A DNA stretch of 64,000 bases from Erwinia sp. S63 (lineage in GTDB: Bacteria; Pseudomonadota; Gammaproteobacteria; Enterobacterales; Enterobacteriaceae), in contig NZ_JACVUP010000004.1 of the NCBI RefSeq assembly GCF_016625195.1, positions 1 to 64,000 on the forward strand, in the 5' to 3' direction. Below are positions 24,989-36,049 of this stretch, one piece after another (the first letter of the stretch is position 1; each line of letters opens with the position of its first letter). Under the pieces are notes generated by a model. That model was given only the letters and a program-made list of their open reading frames with translations. It searched no databases and was not told where the DNA came from. The translations under genes were made by a program, and so were the position numbers.

Positions 24989-26758
24989 ATGAGCGAAACT
25001 AACGAATTTAAGCCCGGCAGTATGACGCTGCAGGCACTTCGGACTCCAGATATCTGCCGTGATGATGTACTCAGTAAGTTTACCAATCTGGTGAGCAAAA
25101 CATTGGGTGTTCCCAGCAGCTTCATCTCTGTTCTTGATGACAAATTCCAATACATCAAAGCAGCGCATAACTTCAGTGTGGGTGAGACGTTACGTGCTGA
25201 TTCGCTGTGCCAGTATGTTGTGGAAGGGGATAATCCGCTGGTCGTGCCCGATACCCATCTGGATGATTGTTTTGCAACAAATCCCTTTGTCATCGGTGAA
25301 CCTTTTGTACGCTTCTATGCGGGCGTACCGCTCAAAAGTCGGGAAGGGCTGGTGGTCGGAACACTGTGTGTGGTTGATGGTAAACCGCAGGCGTTTAGCG
25401 CTGAAAAGCTGGCGACGATGACGCTGTTATCCCAACTGGTGATTTCTTTTCTTGAGGCCTGGCACTCAGTGGGCTTCACCGACTTAGTGACGGGATTACC
25501 CAACCGCCAGCAACTTGTCCGTGATTTGCAATCTCTTCACACCGCAGGGGACAGCACTCCGCATCGTCTGGTGTTAATCGACTGTATCGATATGCCGCGC
25601 GCCTATGAATTGGCACGCTCATTAGGGATGGCGCCGGTCGAAGGCCTTCTCAAAGACATGGCCACGCTGCTGCCACTGAGATTACGGCCTGGCAAAGATG
25701 AATTGCTCTATACCGTGGCGACCGGACGATTTGCACTGTTAACCAAACAAGACAGCCCTTTATGCGCAGAGTGGGTGGCGCAACGTATGGAGGGTGTTCG
25801 CGCCGAGATCGGCGAGGGATTATCGGTTGATTTGGCCACGCATACCGGCGAAACCCTGTTTTCAGCGACAGAAATTTCCGCACAGGAAGCCTTGAGGCGC
25901 GCTGTCAGCGCACTGCATGAAGCCATTTGCCGCGGAATTCCCTGCATGAGTTTCAGCGAAAAAAACGATGAACGCCGCACGGACGATTTTACGCTGGTTA
26001 ACGATCTCGCCACTGCTGTCCGACACAATCATGGATTATATCTGGTGTTCCAGCCGAAAATCTGTCTGAGCAGTGGCTTACCGATTGGGCTTGAAGCGTT
26101 AATCCGATGGCGTCATCCAACGCGTGGTGAGCTTTCCCCTGCGGTGTTTATTCCGCTGGCAGAACAAACCACGCTGCTGCAAGAGATCACCGAGTGGGTG
26201 ATTGATCGCACTATCGAACGTCTTAAGCGGCTTCATGGGCAGGGTATTCAATTGCCCGTCACGGTGAACGTGAGCGTGCGTGACTTTAGTCAGGAAAATT
26301 TTGCTGACAGGCTCGAGAGCAAAATGCTTAAAGCGCGCCTGCCGACCAAATTGCTGGGAATCGAGTGTCTTGAAACTGAACGCATCATTGAAAGCTCAGC
26401 CGCAATCAACGGACTTGAGATGCTGAAATTGCGTGGCTTTGGCATTTCCCTTGATGACTTTGGCACCGGCTACAGCAATATCAGCTATCTGCGCAAAATG
26501 CCTCTGGACGTAATTAAACTTGACCGTTCGATTGTCGGTGGTCTGGCAACCGATACCGCGTCACGCATTATCACCCGCAGCATTATCGCCATGTTGAAAG
26601 AGCTGGATTACGTAGTACTGGCCGAGGGCGTGGAAAACATCGAGACGCTGGAAGCATTGAAAGAGTTTGGCTGCGATCAGGCGCAAGGTTTCTTTCATTC
26701 CCGCCCATTGCCTGAAGGCGAACTGGATAATTGGTTACGCTGGAAGTTAGGGTATTAA
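24989..26758 (+). CDS. cyclic-di-GMP phosphodiesterase, GAF-degenerate GGDEF-EAL
   Basis: A cytoplasmic signalling protein of about 589 residues. A GAF domain covers about 15-155 (SSFISVLDDKFQYIKAAHNF, GVPLKSREGLVVGTLCVVDG). A GGDEF-like domain follows (DLVTGLPNRQQLVRDL at about 166). Its signature is missing: where GGDEF should be, the text is YTVATGRFALLT, so it cannot make c-di-GMP. The C-terminal EAL domain keeps its active-site residues: GLEALIRWRHP (about 369), NVS, IECLE, DDFGTGYSNI (about 489), KLDRS, AEGVEN and QGFFHSRPL. It should therefore degrade c-di-GMP, with GAF and GGDEF sensing. The ATG at 24989 is favoured over the GTG two codons earlier. In a motility-rich region, PDE activity would promote swimming. 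Confidence 0.9.
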   Translation: MSETNEFKPGSMTLQALRTPDICRDDVLSKFTNLVSKTLGVPSSFISVLDDKFQYIKAAHNFSVGETLRADSLCQYVVEGDNPLVVPDTHLDDCFATNPFVIGEPFVRFYAGVPLKSREGLVVGTLCVVDGKPQAFSAEKLATMTLLSQLVISFLEAWHSVGFTDLVTGLPNRQQLVRDLQSLHTAGDSTPHRLVLIDCIDMPRAYELARSLGMAPVEGLLKDMATLLPLRLRPGKDELLYTVATGRFALLTKQDSPLCAEWVAQRMEGVRAEIGEGLSVDLATHTGETLFSATEISAQEALRRAVSALHEAICRGIPCMSFSEKNDERRTDDFTLVNDLATAVRHNHGLYLVFQPKICLSSGLPIGLEALIRWRHPTRGELSPAVFIPLAEQTTLLQEITEWVIDRTIERLKRLHGQGIQLPVTVNVSVRDFSQENFADRLESKMLKARLPTKLLGIECLETERIIESSAAINGLEMLKLRGFGISLDDFGTGYSNISYLRKMPLDVIKLDRSIVGGLATDTASRIITRSIIAMLKELDYVVLAEGVENIETLEALKEFGCDQAQGFFHSRPLPEGELDNWLRWKLGY

Positions 26759-26931
26759 TAGAAGATCAGCGGATAAACGAAGCATGTAGTAAATAAAATA
26801 GACTTTTCTAGTGGCGGAAATATTTTATAAAATATCTTACGCTTGATTCACAGAACAGATTGATTACGCCATCGCCTTAATTATCACCCGGCTAAACTGA
26901 TCAAACCCAATCAGGGTGAATGGAGGTATGT

Positions 26932-27057
26932 ATGTCAGAACGTCCAGATCCAGATGATGTTAAGCCACTGCCTGGCGACGATTTGCCTTTGCCCGATGAA
27001 GAGGACGATGAGACTGACGATCGTGGTTTACCTGATGATCAAAAACCCATTATCTGA
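26932..27057 (+). CDS. 41-residue acidic, proline-rich small protein
   Basis: A short gene with strong translation signals: GGAGG at 26922-26926, five bases before ATG 26932. The peptide is highly acidic and proline-rich, with about a third of residues Asp or Glu (a run EEDDETDD in the middle) and no hydrophobic core, so it is probably unfolded. A hairpin with a short T run follows after the stop (27069-27089). No family is recognised. Small acidic proteins of this kind may bind basic partners or metal; that is inference. Confidence 0.65.
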   Translation: MSERPDPDDVKPLPGDDLPLPDEEDDETDDRGLPDDQKPII

Positions 27058-27068
27058 TTCTCAATACA

Positions 27069-27089
27069 GAGCCGCTGCAGCGGCTCTTT
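27069..27089 (+). terminator. terminator after the acidic small protein
   Basis: GAGCCGC at 27069-27075 and GCGGCTC at 27080-27086 pair around a TGCA loop, then three T. Twelve bases after the stop codon. Confidence 0.6.
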
Positions 27090-27128
27090 CGATCCATCAG
27101 AAGATAATTTGTGTTGCAGAACAAAGGT

Positions 27129-27380
27129 TCAATCATTGGATGATGTGTCATCTTTGATGTATTGCCGCATCGCTTCATGCATGGCGCGATTACGCTCAAC
27201 TTCAAGTCCGCGCTCTTCATACTCTTTAGCCATGTTAATAATGACTTCATCGTACTTACCTTTGAAGCTAATGTTGTTCAACGCAACTTGTTTAATCATC
27301 AGTTCGCGCAAGACATCGGTTTCAATTTTTAACCGCTGCACGGTTTCCTCAAGTTCCTTTATTCTCTCTTCAGCTGACAT
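27129..27380 (-). CDS. small coiled-coil protein of unknown function
   Basis: An 83-residue soluble protein. Residues about 3-45 form a heptad-like helix (EERIKELEETVQRLKIETDV), and the rest is charged and helical (EYEERGLEVERNRAMHEAMR). The ATG at 27380 is preferred: GGGAG lies five bases before it, while the two upstream in-frame start codons are too close. A long-helix adaptor or oligomer is suggested by sequence only. It is convergent with the acidic small protein. Confidence 0.6.
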   Translation of the reverse strand: MSAEERIKELEETVQRLKIETDVLRELMIKQVALNNISFKGKYDEVIINMAKEYEERGLEVERNRAMHEAMRQYIKDDTSSND

Positions 27381-27601
27381 CATCACTCCCTATTAAAGTA
27401 TGTAGATTAAGTAAGCCACCGTATTGAAAAGAATATCGCATTGAAATGCTTATAACTCAAGCCTCTGCTTTGCAGCCTGAATAAGCGAGACGTAAAGCAC
27501 AGATGGGAGAGCGAGAGCATAATGTTTGGTTTATATTGACGCCGCACATTCATGATCCGTATTGACTCACGCGAGTGACATAGCAGCGCTGGAACTGACT
27601 T

Positions 27602-28537
27602 ATGATGAACATCTTTGCCCTGATTCTGGCTATAGCTGTGGTTTATAGTGGATTAAGTTGGGCATACAGGCTTTCTGTCACAACGCGTGGCAGTGCTAAT
27701 CAAATTAGCGCTGAATCATCGGCCATGCAGCAGAGCAGGGCTCAACGACTTCCAGGCTGGCTGGACACGCCCGCGTCACTCTTTCCGTTACTCGTCATCG
27801 TATTATTGGTTCGGGCATTTGGCTGGGAACCTTTCCGCATTCCTTCTGGGTCAATGATGCCTACGTTGCTAACGGGTGACTGGGTGCTGGCCGATAAATA
27901 TTCGTATGGGCTACGAAATCCCTTTAATCAGAAAACGTTGGTCGCCACCGGGCATCCCAAACGCGGTGATATTGCGATTTTTACCTTTCCACAGGATGAA
28001 ACGCAGTTGTTTATCAAACGCGTGATCGGGTTACCTGGTGACAAAGTGATATTCAATCCCGCCACGCAACAGCTCACTATTTTTTCTGCCTGCAAGGCTA
28101 ACCAACCTTGTGTGGCTCCGTTAGCCATTCATTACAGCGCACTCAAATCGGGCGAATTTGTGGAAACTGCTGGGGCGCATCCAGGCTTTTATGTCAGAAC
28201 CCTCGGTGAGGAAAAGGCTTCTGAACAGCGTTTGCTGATGGGTACTGAAACGCTGGCGGGAGTAACGCATCGCATCCTGCAGAAGCCAGACTCCATTGTT
28301 TCAGCGTCACAATTTTACCATCAGCCGGGACAGCAGCCTGGCGAGTGGACAGTGCCGGCGAATAGCTATTTCATGATGGGCGATAACCGTAACAACAGCT
28401 ATGACAGCCGCTATTGGGGCTTTGTGCCAGAGCAAAATCTGGTGGGGAAAGCGGTGGCGATTGGATTCAGCATGGAAAAACAGGAAGGGCAGTGGCCAAC
28501 GGGGTTGAGGCTGGATCGTATTGGACGCATTCATTAG
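27602..28537 (+). CDS. lepB: second signal peptidase I
   Basis: A 311-residue LepB homologue, close in layout to E. coli LepB (324 residues). An N-terminal membrane anchor is at about 3-20 and a second at about 58-76. The catalytic serine is at residue 84 in IPSGSMMPTL and the lysine at 139 in FIKRVIGLPGD. The box GDNRNNSYDSRYWGFV and the tail TGLRLDRIGRIH are conserved. It cuts signal peptides on the periplasmic side. It is not next to lepA or rnc, where the essential lepB lies, so this is a second copy. The extra-loop cysteines (SACKANQPCV) are retained as in E. coli. Confidence 0.93.
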   Translation: MMNIFALILAIAVVYSGLSWAYRLSVTTRGSANQISAESSAMQQSRAQRLPGWLDTPASLFPLLVIVLLVRAFGWEPFRIPSGSMMPTLLTGDWVLADKYSYGLRNPFNQKTLVATGHPKRGDIAIFTFPQDETQLFIKRVIGLPGDKVIFNPATQQLTIFSACKANQPCVAPLAIHYSALKSGEFVETAGAHPGFYVRTLGEEKASEQRLLMGTETLAGVTHRILQKPDSIVSASQFYHQPGQQPGEWTVPANSYFMMGDNRNNSYDSRYWGFVPEQNLVGKAVAIGFSMEKQEGQWPTGLRLDRIGRIH

Positions 28538-28578
28538 GAGAAGATGCCAGTCCCTGGCAGAACAAATCCTAAAGCGCT

Positions 28579-28764
28579 TTACTCAGACTTTGTTGGAGGA
28601 CGGCGACTTATCTTGCCTCCTTTCCGACCCGCTTCAACGGCGCGTTCAGGATCGTTTCTGAAGTTGCCTCCACTGGCTTTGCCTCCCGCTTTTCCAGCTT
28701 CTCTTGCTCGTGCCGGATCGTTAGCAAAATTCCCTGCACCGCCTCTGTAGCTCTGTTGTTTCAT
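28579..28764 (-). CDS. second KGG-repeat stress protein
   Basis: A 61-residue paralogue of the 17084-17287 protein. It has the same tandem unit (RGGAGNFANDPARAREAGKAGG, then SGGNFRNDPERAVEAGRKGG) and the same KISRR end. GAGG lies seven bases before the ATG. It ends 41 bases past lepB's stop on the opposite strand. The role is as uncertain as for other con-10/YciG proteins; general-stress expression is likely. Confidence 0.88.
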   Translation of the reverse strand: MKQQSYRGGAGNFANDPARAREAGKAGGKASGGNFRNDPERAVEAGRKGGKISRRPPTKSE

Positions 28765-28962
28765 AGGAAGACCTCATATCAATGTTCCGTGAGAGATAAG
28801 GACTAGCTAGTCACCCCATAATTTTAGTGCGCGGTTACGGCTTCGCCAGCGCGCGATAATTAATTTTTTGTAGTCTTTATCGCACAAAAAAAGAAATGTT
28901 ATCCGATTTAAAACGGACGTTAATCACGATTAAATAGTTTTTTAACTGTTCAAGTAATAAAC

Positions 28963-29565
28963 ATGAAAATATTAAATGTTGATGCCAATCACTGGGCCAC
29001 GCTGGGCTTAAAAAAGTTATTGATATCTGGTGGTTATGAATTTTCATCTTGCACGTCTTTTTGTGAAGCAAAAAGAATATTAATCGATCAATCAATTGAT
29101 GTGATGATTATTGAGTTAAAAACCGAAGTGGATGATATTGAATCTTCCTATGCATTTTTGCGCTTGTTACAGGCACTTTACCCCCGCATCCGTGTGTTGG
29201 TGCTGACAGAGATTAATGATGCCGCACTGCTCAACTTCTTTGCCCATGAACTGAAATCTGTCTTATTTCTGACGAAAAAATCTTCATTGCCGAGCATCGT
29301 CACAAGCCTACAAACGCTGGCTGAGCATAAACCTAATGCCTTTACACGCAGCGGTGTGCCTTCACTTTCTCTGCAAGAATTCAATATGTTGAAATGGCTC
29401 GCTCGATACAGCAGTCAGCAAGATATCGCTTTGCGTGTCAGACTGCACAATAAAACCATTAGTCACTATAAGCGCTCTATTTATCTGAAGCTCAATTGTG
29501 AAAATAACGTCCAGTTTCATCATCGACTTAACCAATACGGTTTAAACCGAGGGACTGTTGAGTAA
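28963..29565 (+). CDS. LuxR-type regulator with pseudo-receiver
   Basis: A 200-residue regulator with an N-terminal receiver-like domain and a C-terminal LuxR-type HTH (LSLQEFNMLKWLARYSSQQD, HNKTISHYKRSIYLKL). The receiver lacks the usual acidic pair (only Asp7) and carries Glu51 where the phosphorylated Asp should be (DVMIIELKT), so it is not expected to be switched by a kinase. The layout resembles the RcsB/BglJ/FimZ auxiliary group. The next gene is a related, intact response regulator, 180 bases downstream on the same strand. Hetero-pairing like BglJ-RcsB is a plausible inference. Confidence 0.75.
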   Translation: MKILNVDANHWATLGLKKLLISGGYEFSSCTSFCEAKRILIDQSIDVMIIELKTEVDDIESSYAFLRLLQALYPRIRVLVLTEINDAALLNFFAHELKSVLFLTKKSSLPSIVTSLQTLAEHKPNAFTRSGVPSLSLQEFNMLKWLARYSSQQDIALRVRLHNKTISHYKRSIYLKLNCENNVQFHHRLNQYGLNRGTVE

Positions 29566-29745
29566 TCCCCTTTAAAATTTTATTCCGGCATTTATTCTAC
29601 CCCAACGTAGCAAATCAGTATTGCCCTACAAATTAATTATCAAAATATGACATGAATCCCGTCAAACGAATCTGGCTCAAGGATGACTTAAGCCAGATCA
29701 TTTTGTTGGGCTGATTGATGTCGATATCAAATAAGGGGCACTCAG

Positions 29746-30447
29746 GTGAAGAGTACTACGGCTGATAAAGTATCTGTGGTATTGCTGGATGATCATCCAA
29801 TGATCCTTCTGGCAACAGAAATCGCCATCGCGAAGCAACAAGATATGCAGGTTACAGGCAGTTTTAATGACAGCCGTGAACTATTATTCTTTCTGCAACA
29901 ACAGCATGCCGATGTGCTGGTACTCGATTATATTCTTGGCAGCGAAGAATTAGATGGGCTCTCGCTGATCAAGCAAATTCTTGCACGTCATGCTGAGCTC
30001 TCTATTTTGCTTTACTCTTCTATGGAAAATGTGGCCGTAATACGAGCGGCATTTCAGCACGGGATTAAAGGCTATCTCTCAAAGCGCGAAAGAGCCCATA
30101 CCTATGTGCACGCCATTCGCGTGCTGAGCCGAGGGCAGCGTTATATACCGGATGAAATTGAATTGGAACTCACCAAAATATCCTCTCGTAAACAGGAGCT
30201 GGCTGAGTGGGTAGGGCCGGTATCATCCTTCAACTCAACAGAGCGCGATCGGCTTGAAACATTACTCTCGCCCCGTGAGGCCGAAGTCATACGCTGTGTG
30301 CTGGATGGGATGCGAAATCATGAAATTGCCAATAAATTAAAGCGAAGTCGTAAAACTATTAGTGGCCATAAGCAGGCGGGAATGAAAAAACTCGGCATCA
30401 ATAGCGATCTGGAGTTGTTTAAGTATCACGCAGATCTTTTCCGCTGA
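29746..30447 (+). CDS. NarL/RcsB-like response regulator
   Basis: A 233-residue response regulator. Receiver residues are complete: Asp15-Asp16 (LLDDHP), phospho-acceptor Asp61 (VLDYILG), Ser/Thr in LLYSSME, and Lys113 (YLSKRE). The C-terminal LuxR HTH is typical (LSPREAEVIRCVLDGMRN, EIANKLKRSRKTISGHKQAG). It starts at GTG 29746 after AAGGGG. No sensor kinase is beside it. It belongs to the RcsB/FimZ-like branch, members of which control capsule, fimbriae or flagella. The adjacent pseudo-receiver protein may be its partner. Confidence 0.85.
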   Translation: MKSTTADKVSVVLLDDHPMILLATEIAIAKQQDMQVTGSFNDSRELLFFLQQQHADVLVLDYILGSEELDGLSLIKQILARHAELSILLYSSMENVAVIRAAFQHGIKGYLSKRERAHTYVHAIRVLSRGQRYIPDEIELELTKISSRKQELAEWVGPVSSFNSTERDRLETLLSPREAEVIRCVLDGMRNHEIANKLKRSRKTISGHKQAGMKKLGINSDLELFKYHADLFR

Positions 30448-30609
30448 AAGCGGTTAGGATTTCATGGCAGATGGATTTCTGAGTCGTTTGAACATTGCAC
30501 CGACGGCGGTGATACTCCGGTAAAATCCCCATCATGGCCTTTGCCTGAGGCTTGAGTATTCCAGCCCGCAGGAGGAAAATATTCTCCTTTGCCAGGGCCG
30601 GGAATAGCC

Positions 30610-31332
30610 ATGCTGATCACTTCTGAAAACACGCGCACATTCAACACTGATATTCGTCTCGCCTGCACGCTGGCTGCTGTGGCGGGTGCGCTCAACACCG
30701 CTGCATTTGAAACTGTCGGTTTTTTCTCAGCCAATATGACGGGCAACGTCTCGTCACTTTCCGACCATCTGGCGAAAGCGAATCTGCATGTCGGATTGTT
30801 TTTCCTGCTGATCGTGCTGCTCTTTATTGCAGGTTCTTCCGTCTCGACCCTGATTATCAACTCCGGACGCAGGCGCCAGATTCGCGGGATTTATGCCATC
30901 AATATCCTGCTGGAAGGCCTGGCATTACTGGTGTTGGGCGTCATTGAGAGTTGGTTCAGCTTCAGTGAGTCGGGTGTATTGCTGGTGCTCAGTTTGAGCT
31001 TCTTGATGGGCTTACAAAATGCCGTGGTGACGAGAATCTCCAACGCACGCGTGCGCACCACCCATGTCTCCGGAACCGCCACCGATATCGGCATTGAACT
31101 GGCGATGTTGTTTGATGTGATACGCCGTAAGGAATCCCCGAAAGATGCGCCGCTCTATCTCGAACGTTTAAAACTGCATTTCTTCACGGTAATGGCTTTC
31201 CTGCTCGGTGGCGTATTGGGCATTCTGCTACTTAATGCACTGAGTTATAAACTGTTAATTCTGATTGGCGTGATGCTCACTGCACTGGCTTTATCTGCAT
31301 TGCAACGTGCCGGGCATGTCCTGCATTCCTGA
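30610..31332 (+). CDS. DUF1275 (YoaK-family) membrane protein
   Basis: A 240-residue inner-membrane protein with about six hydrophobic segments. The DUF1275 pattern is visible: AAVAGALNTAAFETVGFFSA, then NMTGNVSSLSDHLAK, MGLQNAVVTRISNARVRTTH, SGTATDIGIELAM. I start at the ATG 30610; a TTG start at 30589 is possible. A short inverted repeat (AGGAG against CTCCT, 30570-30588) lies just ahead. The family's function is unknown; E. coli YoaK-like members are linked to stress and surface traits in screens, not biochemically. Confidence 0.85.
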   Translation: MLITSENTRTFNTDIRLACTLAAVAGALNTAAFETVGFFSANMTGNVSSLSDHLAKANLHVGLFFLLIVLLFIAGSSVSTLIINSGRRRQIRGIYAINILLEGLALLVLGVIESWFSFSESGVLLVLSLSFLMGLQNAVVTRISNARVRTTHVSGTATDIGIELAMLFDVIRRKESPKDAPLYLERLKLHFFTVMAFLLGGVLGILLLNALSYKLLILIGVMLTALALSALQRAGHVLHS

Positions 31333-31422
31333 ACAATCATTGACGAGCTTCACATTTTTAAGCGCAATTTTAAAAACCACTTGCCACTTTTCGGCAATGC
31401 TCTGCAAGATAACCTGCGTTAA

Positions 31423-33405
<1,983 letters not shown>

Positions 33406-33420
33406 CCAAGGAGCAAGTAA

Positions 33421-34815
<1,395 letters not shown>

Positions 34816-34823
34816 ACCCGCTA

Positions 34824-34847
34824 ACGGGCGCGCTGGCGCCCGTTTTT
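34824..34847 (+). terminator. terminator of the bgl operon
   Basis: CGGGCGC at 34825-34831 with GCGCCCG at 34836-34842 and five T after it. It sits between the convergent GH1 and bglG genes and overlaps the end of the bglG stop region. Confidence 0.8.
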
Positions 34848-35709
34848 ACGCCTCGTCAGCATCTTCCTGCAACGCTAATGTCTCTTTGCGAACTCGCTCA
34901 ATATGGATGGTGAGAAACATGCGCTCTTCCGCCGAGAGGGCATAGAGATATTTTTGCTGGATGTGGCTGTCGATCTTCACCGCGCATTGATAAGCAATCG
35001 GATATTTGTCGCGCACCACATCATGCAATGACTCATCTTCGCTGCACACGCCGCGTTTTCCCAGCATGCGCTGGGCAAAAAACTTCAAATGGTTAACGAA
35101 GCGGTTATAGCTCAGGCTGTCGGTGCGGTAATCCAGCTGCAATCGATACTTCACGATATGCAAAATCTCCTGCATAAATTGCGTCACATGAGAGACATCG
35201 GCAAAGTCGCTGCCCAGTTGCGCGTTGACTAAGTGCAGGGCGATAAAGCCTGCTTCATCGTCAGGCAACGCCACACCGAGGCGTTTGTTGATCAGTGCTA
35301 GTGCTTCCATGCCAATCGCGAACTCTTTGGGGTAGAGCGTTTTGATCTCCCACTTCAATACATTACGAATCGGAATGCCTTGCTGATGGCGTTCAATCGC
35401 GAAATGGCAGTGATCGCACAGCGCAATCGAAAGGCTCTCATGCAGCGGCTGACCTAGTTGTTGACGCGCGCTGGCGATGATTAACTCGCTGGTGGTGATG
35501 ACTTCCAGCGGGATATCAGAAAGCAACTCGCTTAGCCTTCCTGTCAGGGTGTCACTCTGCAGTGCGAAGACTTTCTCAATCTGCTGTGTATCCAGCGCAT
35601 CACCCACGCGCTTCTGAAAAGCCAGCCCGCGTCCCATCACCACCTGCTCTTTGCCGTTCTCGCCCAGTATGACCACGACGTTGTTATTAAGGATCTTCGC
35701 GATTTTCAT
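34846..35709 (-). CDS. bglG: BglG/LicT-family transcription antiterminator
   Basis: A 287-residue antiterminator. The N-terminal CAT RNA-binding domain is residues 1-55 (MKIAKILNNNVVVILGENGK). Two PRD domains follow (about 65-170 and 175-280) with conserved histidines, including LCDHCHFAIER and IALHLVNAQ. The ATG 35709 is used, since it starts the CAT domain; 35745 is too early. It should bind the two RATs, one before bglF and one before its own gene. It lies on the strand opposite the permease operon, convergent with the GH1 gene. BglF-dependent phosphorylation is the expected switch. Confidence 0.93.
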   Translation of the reverse strand: MKIAKILNNNVVVILGENGKEQVVMGRGLAFQKRVGDALDTQQIEKVFALQSDTLTGRLSELLSDIPLEVITTSELIIASARQQLGQPLHESLSIALCDHCHFAIERHQQGIPIRNVLKWEIKTLYPKEFAIGMEALALINKRLGVALPDDEAGFIALHLVNAQLGSDFADVSHVTQFMQEILHIVKYRLQLDYRTDSLSYNRFVNHLKFFAQRMLGKRGVCSEDESLHDVVRDKYPIAYQCAVKIDSHIQQKYLYALSAEERMFLTIHIERVRKETLALQEDADEA

Positions 35710-35728
35710 TTTTATCAGCCCTGAAAAA

Positions 35729-35767
35729 GAAAAAACCTGACCCACCGGGAGGGCGGCGTGTCAGGTT
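35729..35767 (-). terminator. conditional terminator in the bglG leader
   Basis: On the minus strand AACCTGAC (35760-35767) and GTCAGGTT (35734-35741) pair, then a T-rich run (opposite 35729-35735). It overlaps the 3' end of the RAT at 35764-35796. Confidence 0.75.
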
Positions 35768-35796
35768 TTGCCTGCGTTTGCGCGCAGTAACAATCT
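35764..35796 (-). promoter_or_regulatory. RAT antiterminator in the bglG leader
   Basis: Minus strand, from 35796: AGATTGTTACTG then GCAGGCAAAACC. These are the same conserved parts as in the bglF leader. BglG should thus also control its own transcription by antitermination. Confidence 0.8.
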
Positions 35797-35989
35797 GGCG
35801 AGATCATAAGCCGCTCTGCGATTCCGACAAGCATACTGACAGTTAAATGTGAGACACGTCATGTTTTATTGCGGTGCGAAGCGATGGGATAAAAATAGGG
35901 CAATGGCCCCTGAAGCCGCATCTGCACTGATGTTGTGCAAATCGTAAGGTTATTCGTAAGGATATAGTAAAGAAATGATCAGGTTTTCT

Positions 35990-36016
35990 TAAAGGTTTGC
36001 GTTAAGTCGCCGATAG
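35990..36016 (+). promoter_or_regulatory. sigma-28 (FliA) promoter of the orphan fliD
   Basis: TAAAGGTT at 35990-35997, 11 bases, GCCGATAG at 36009-36016. One mismatch in each element from the FliA consensus and exact spacing. It lies 33 bases before the fliD start. Confidence 0.85.
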
Positions 36017-36049
36017 TACCGTAACGTCAAAATAACAGGAGTTACGTAC

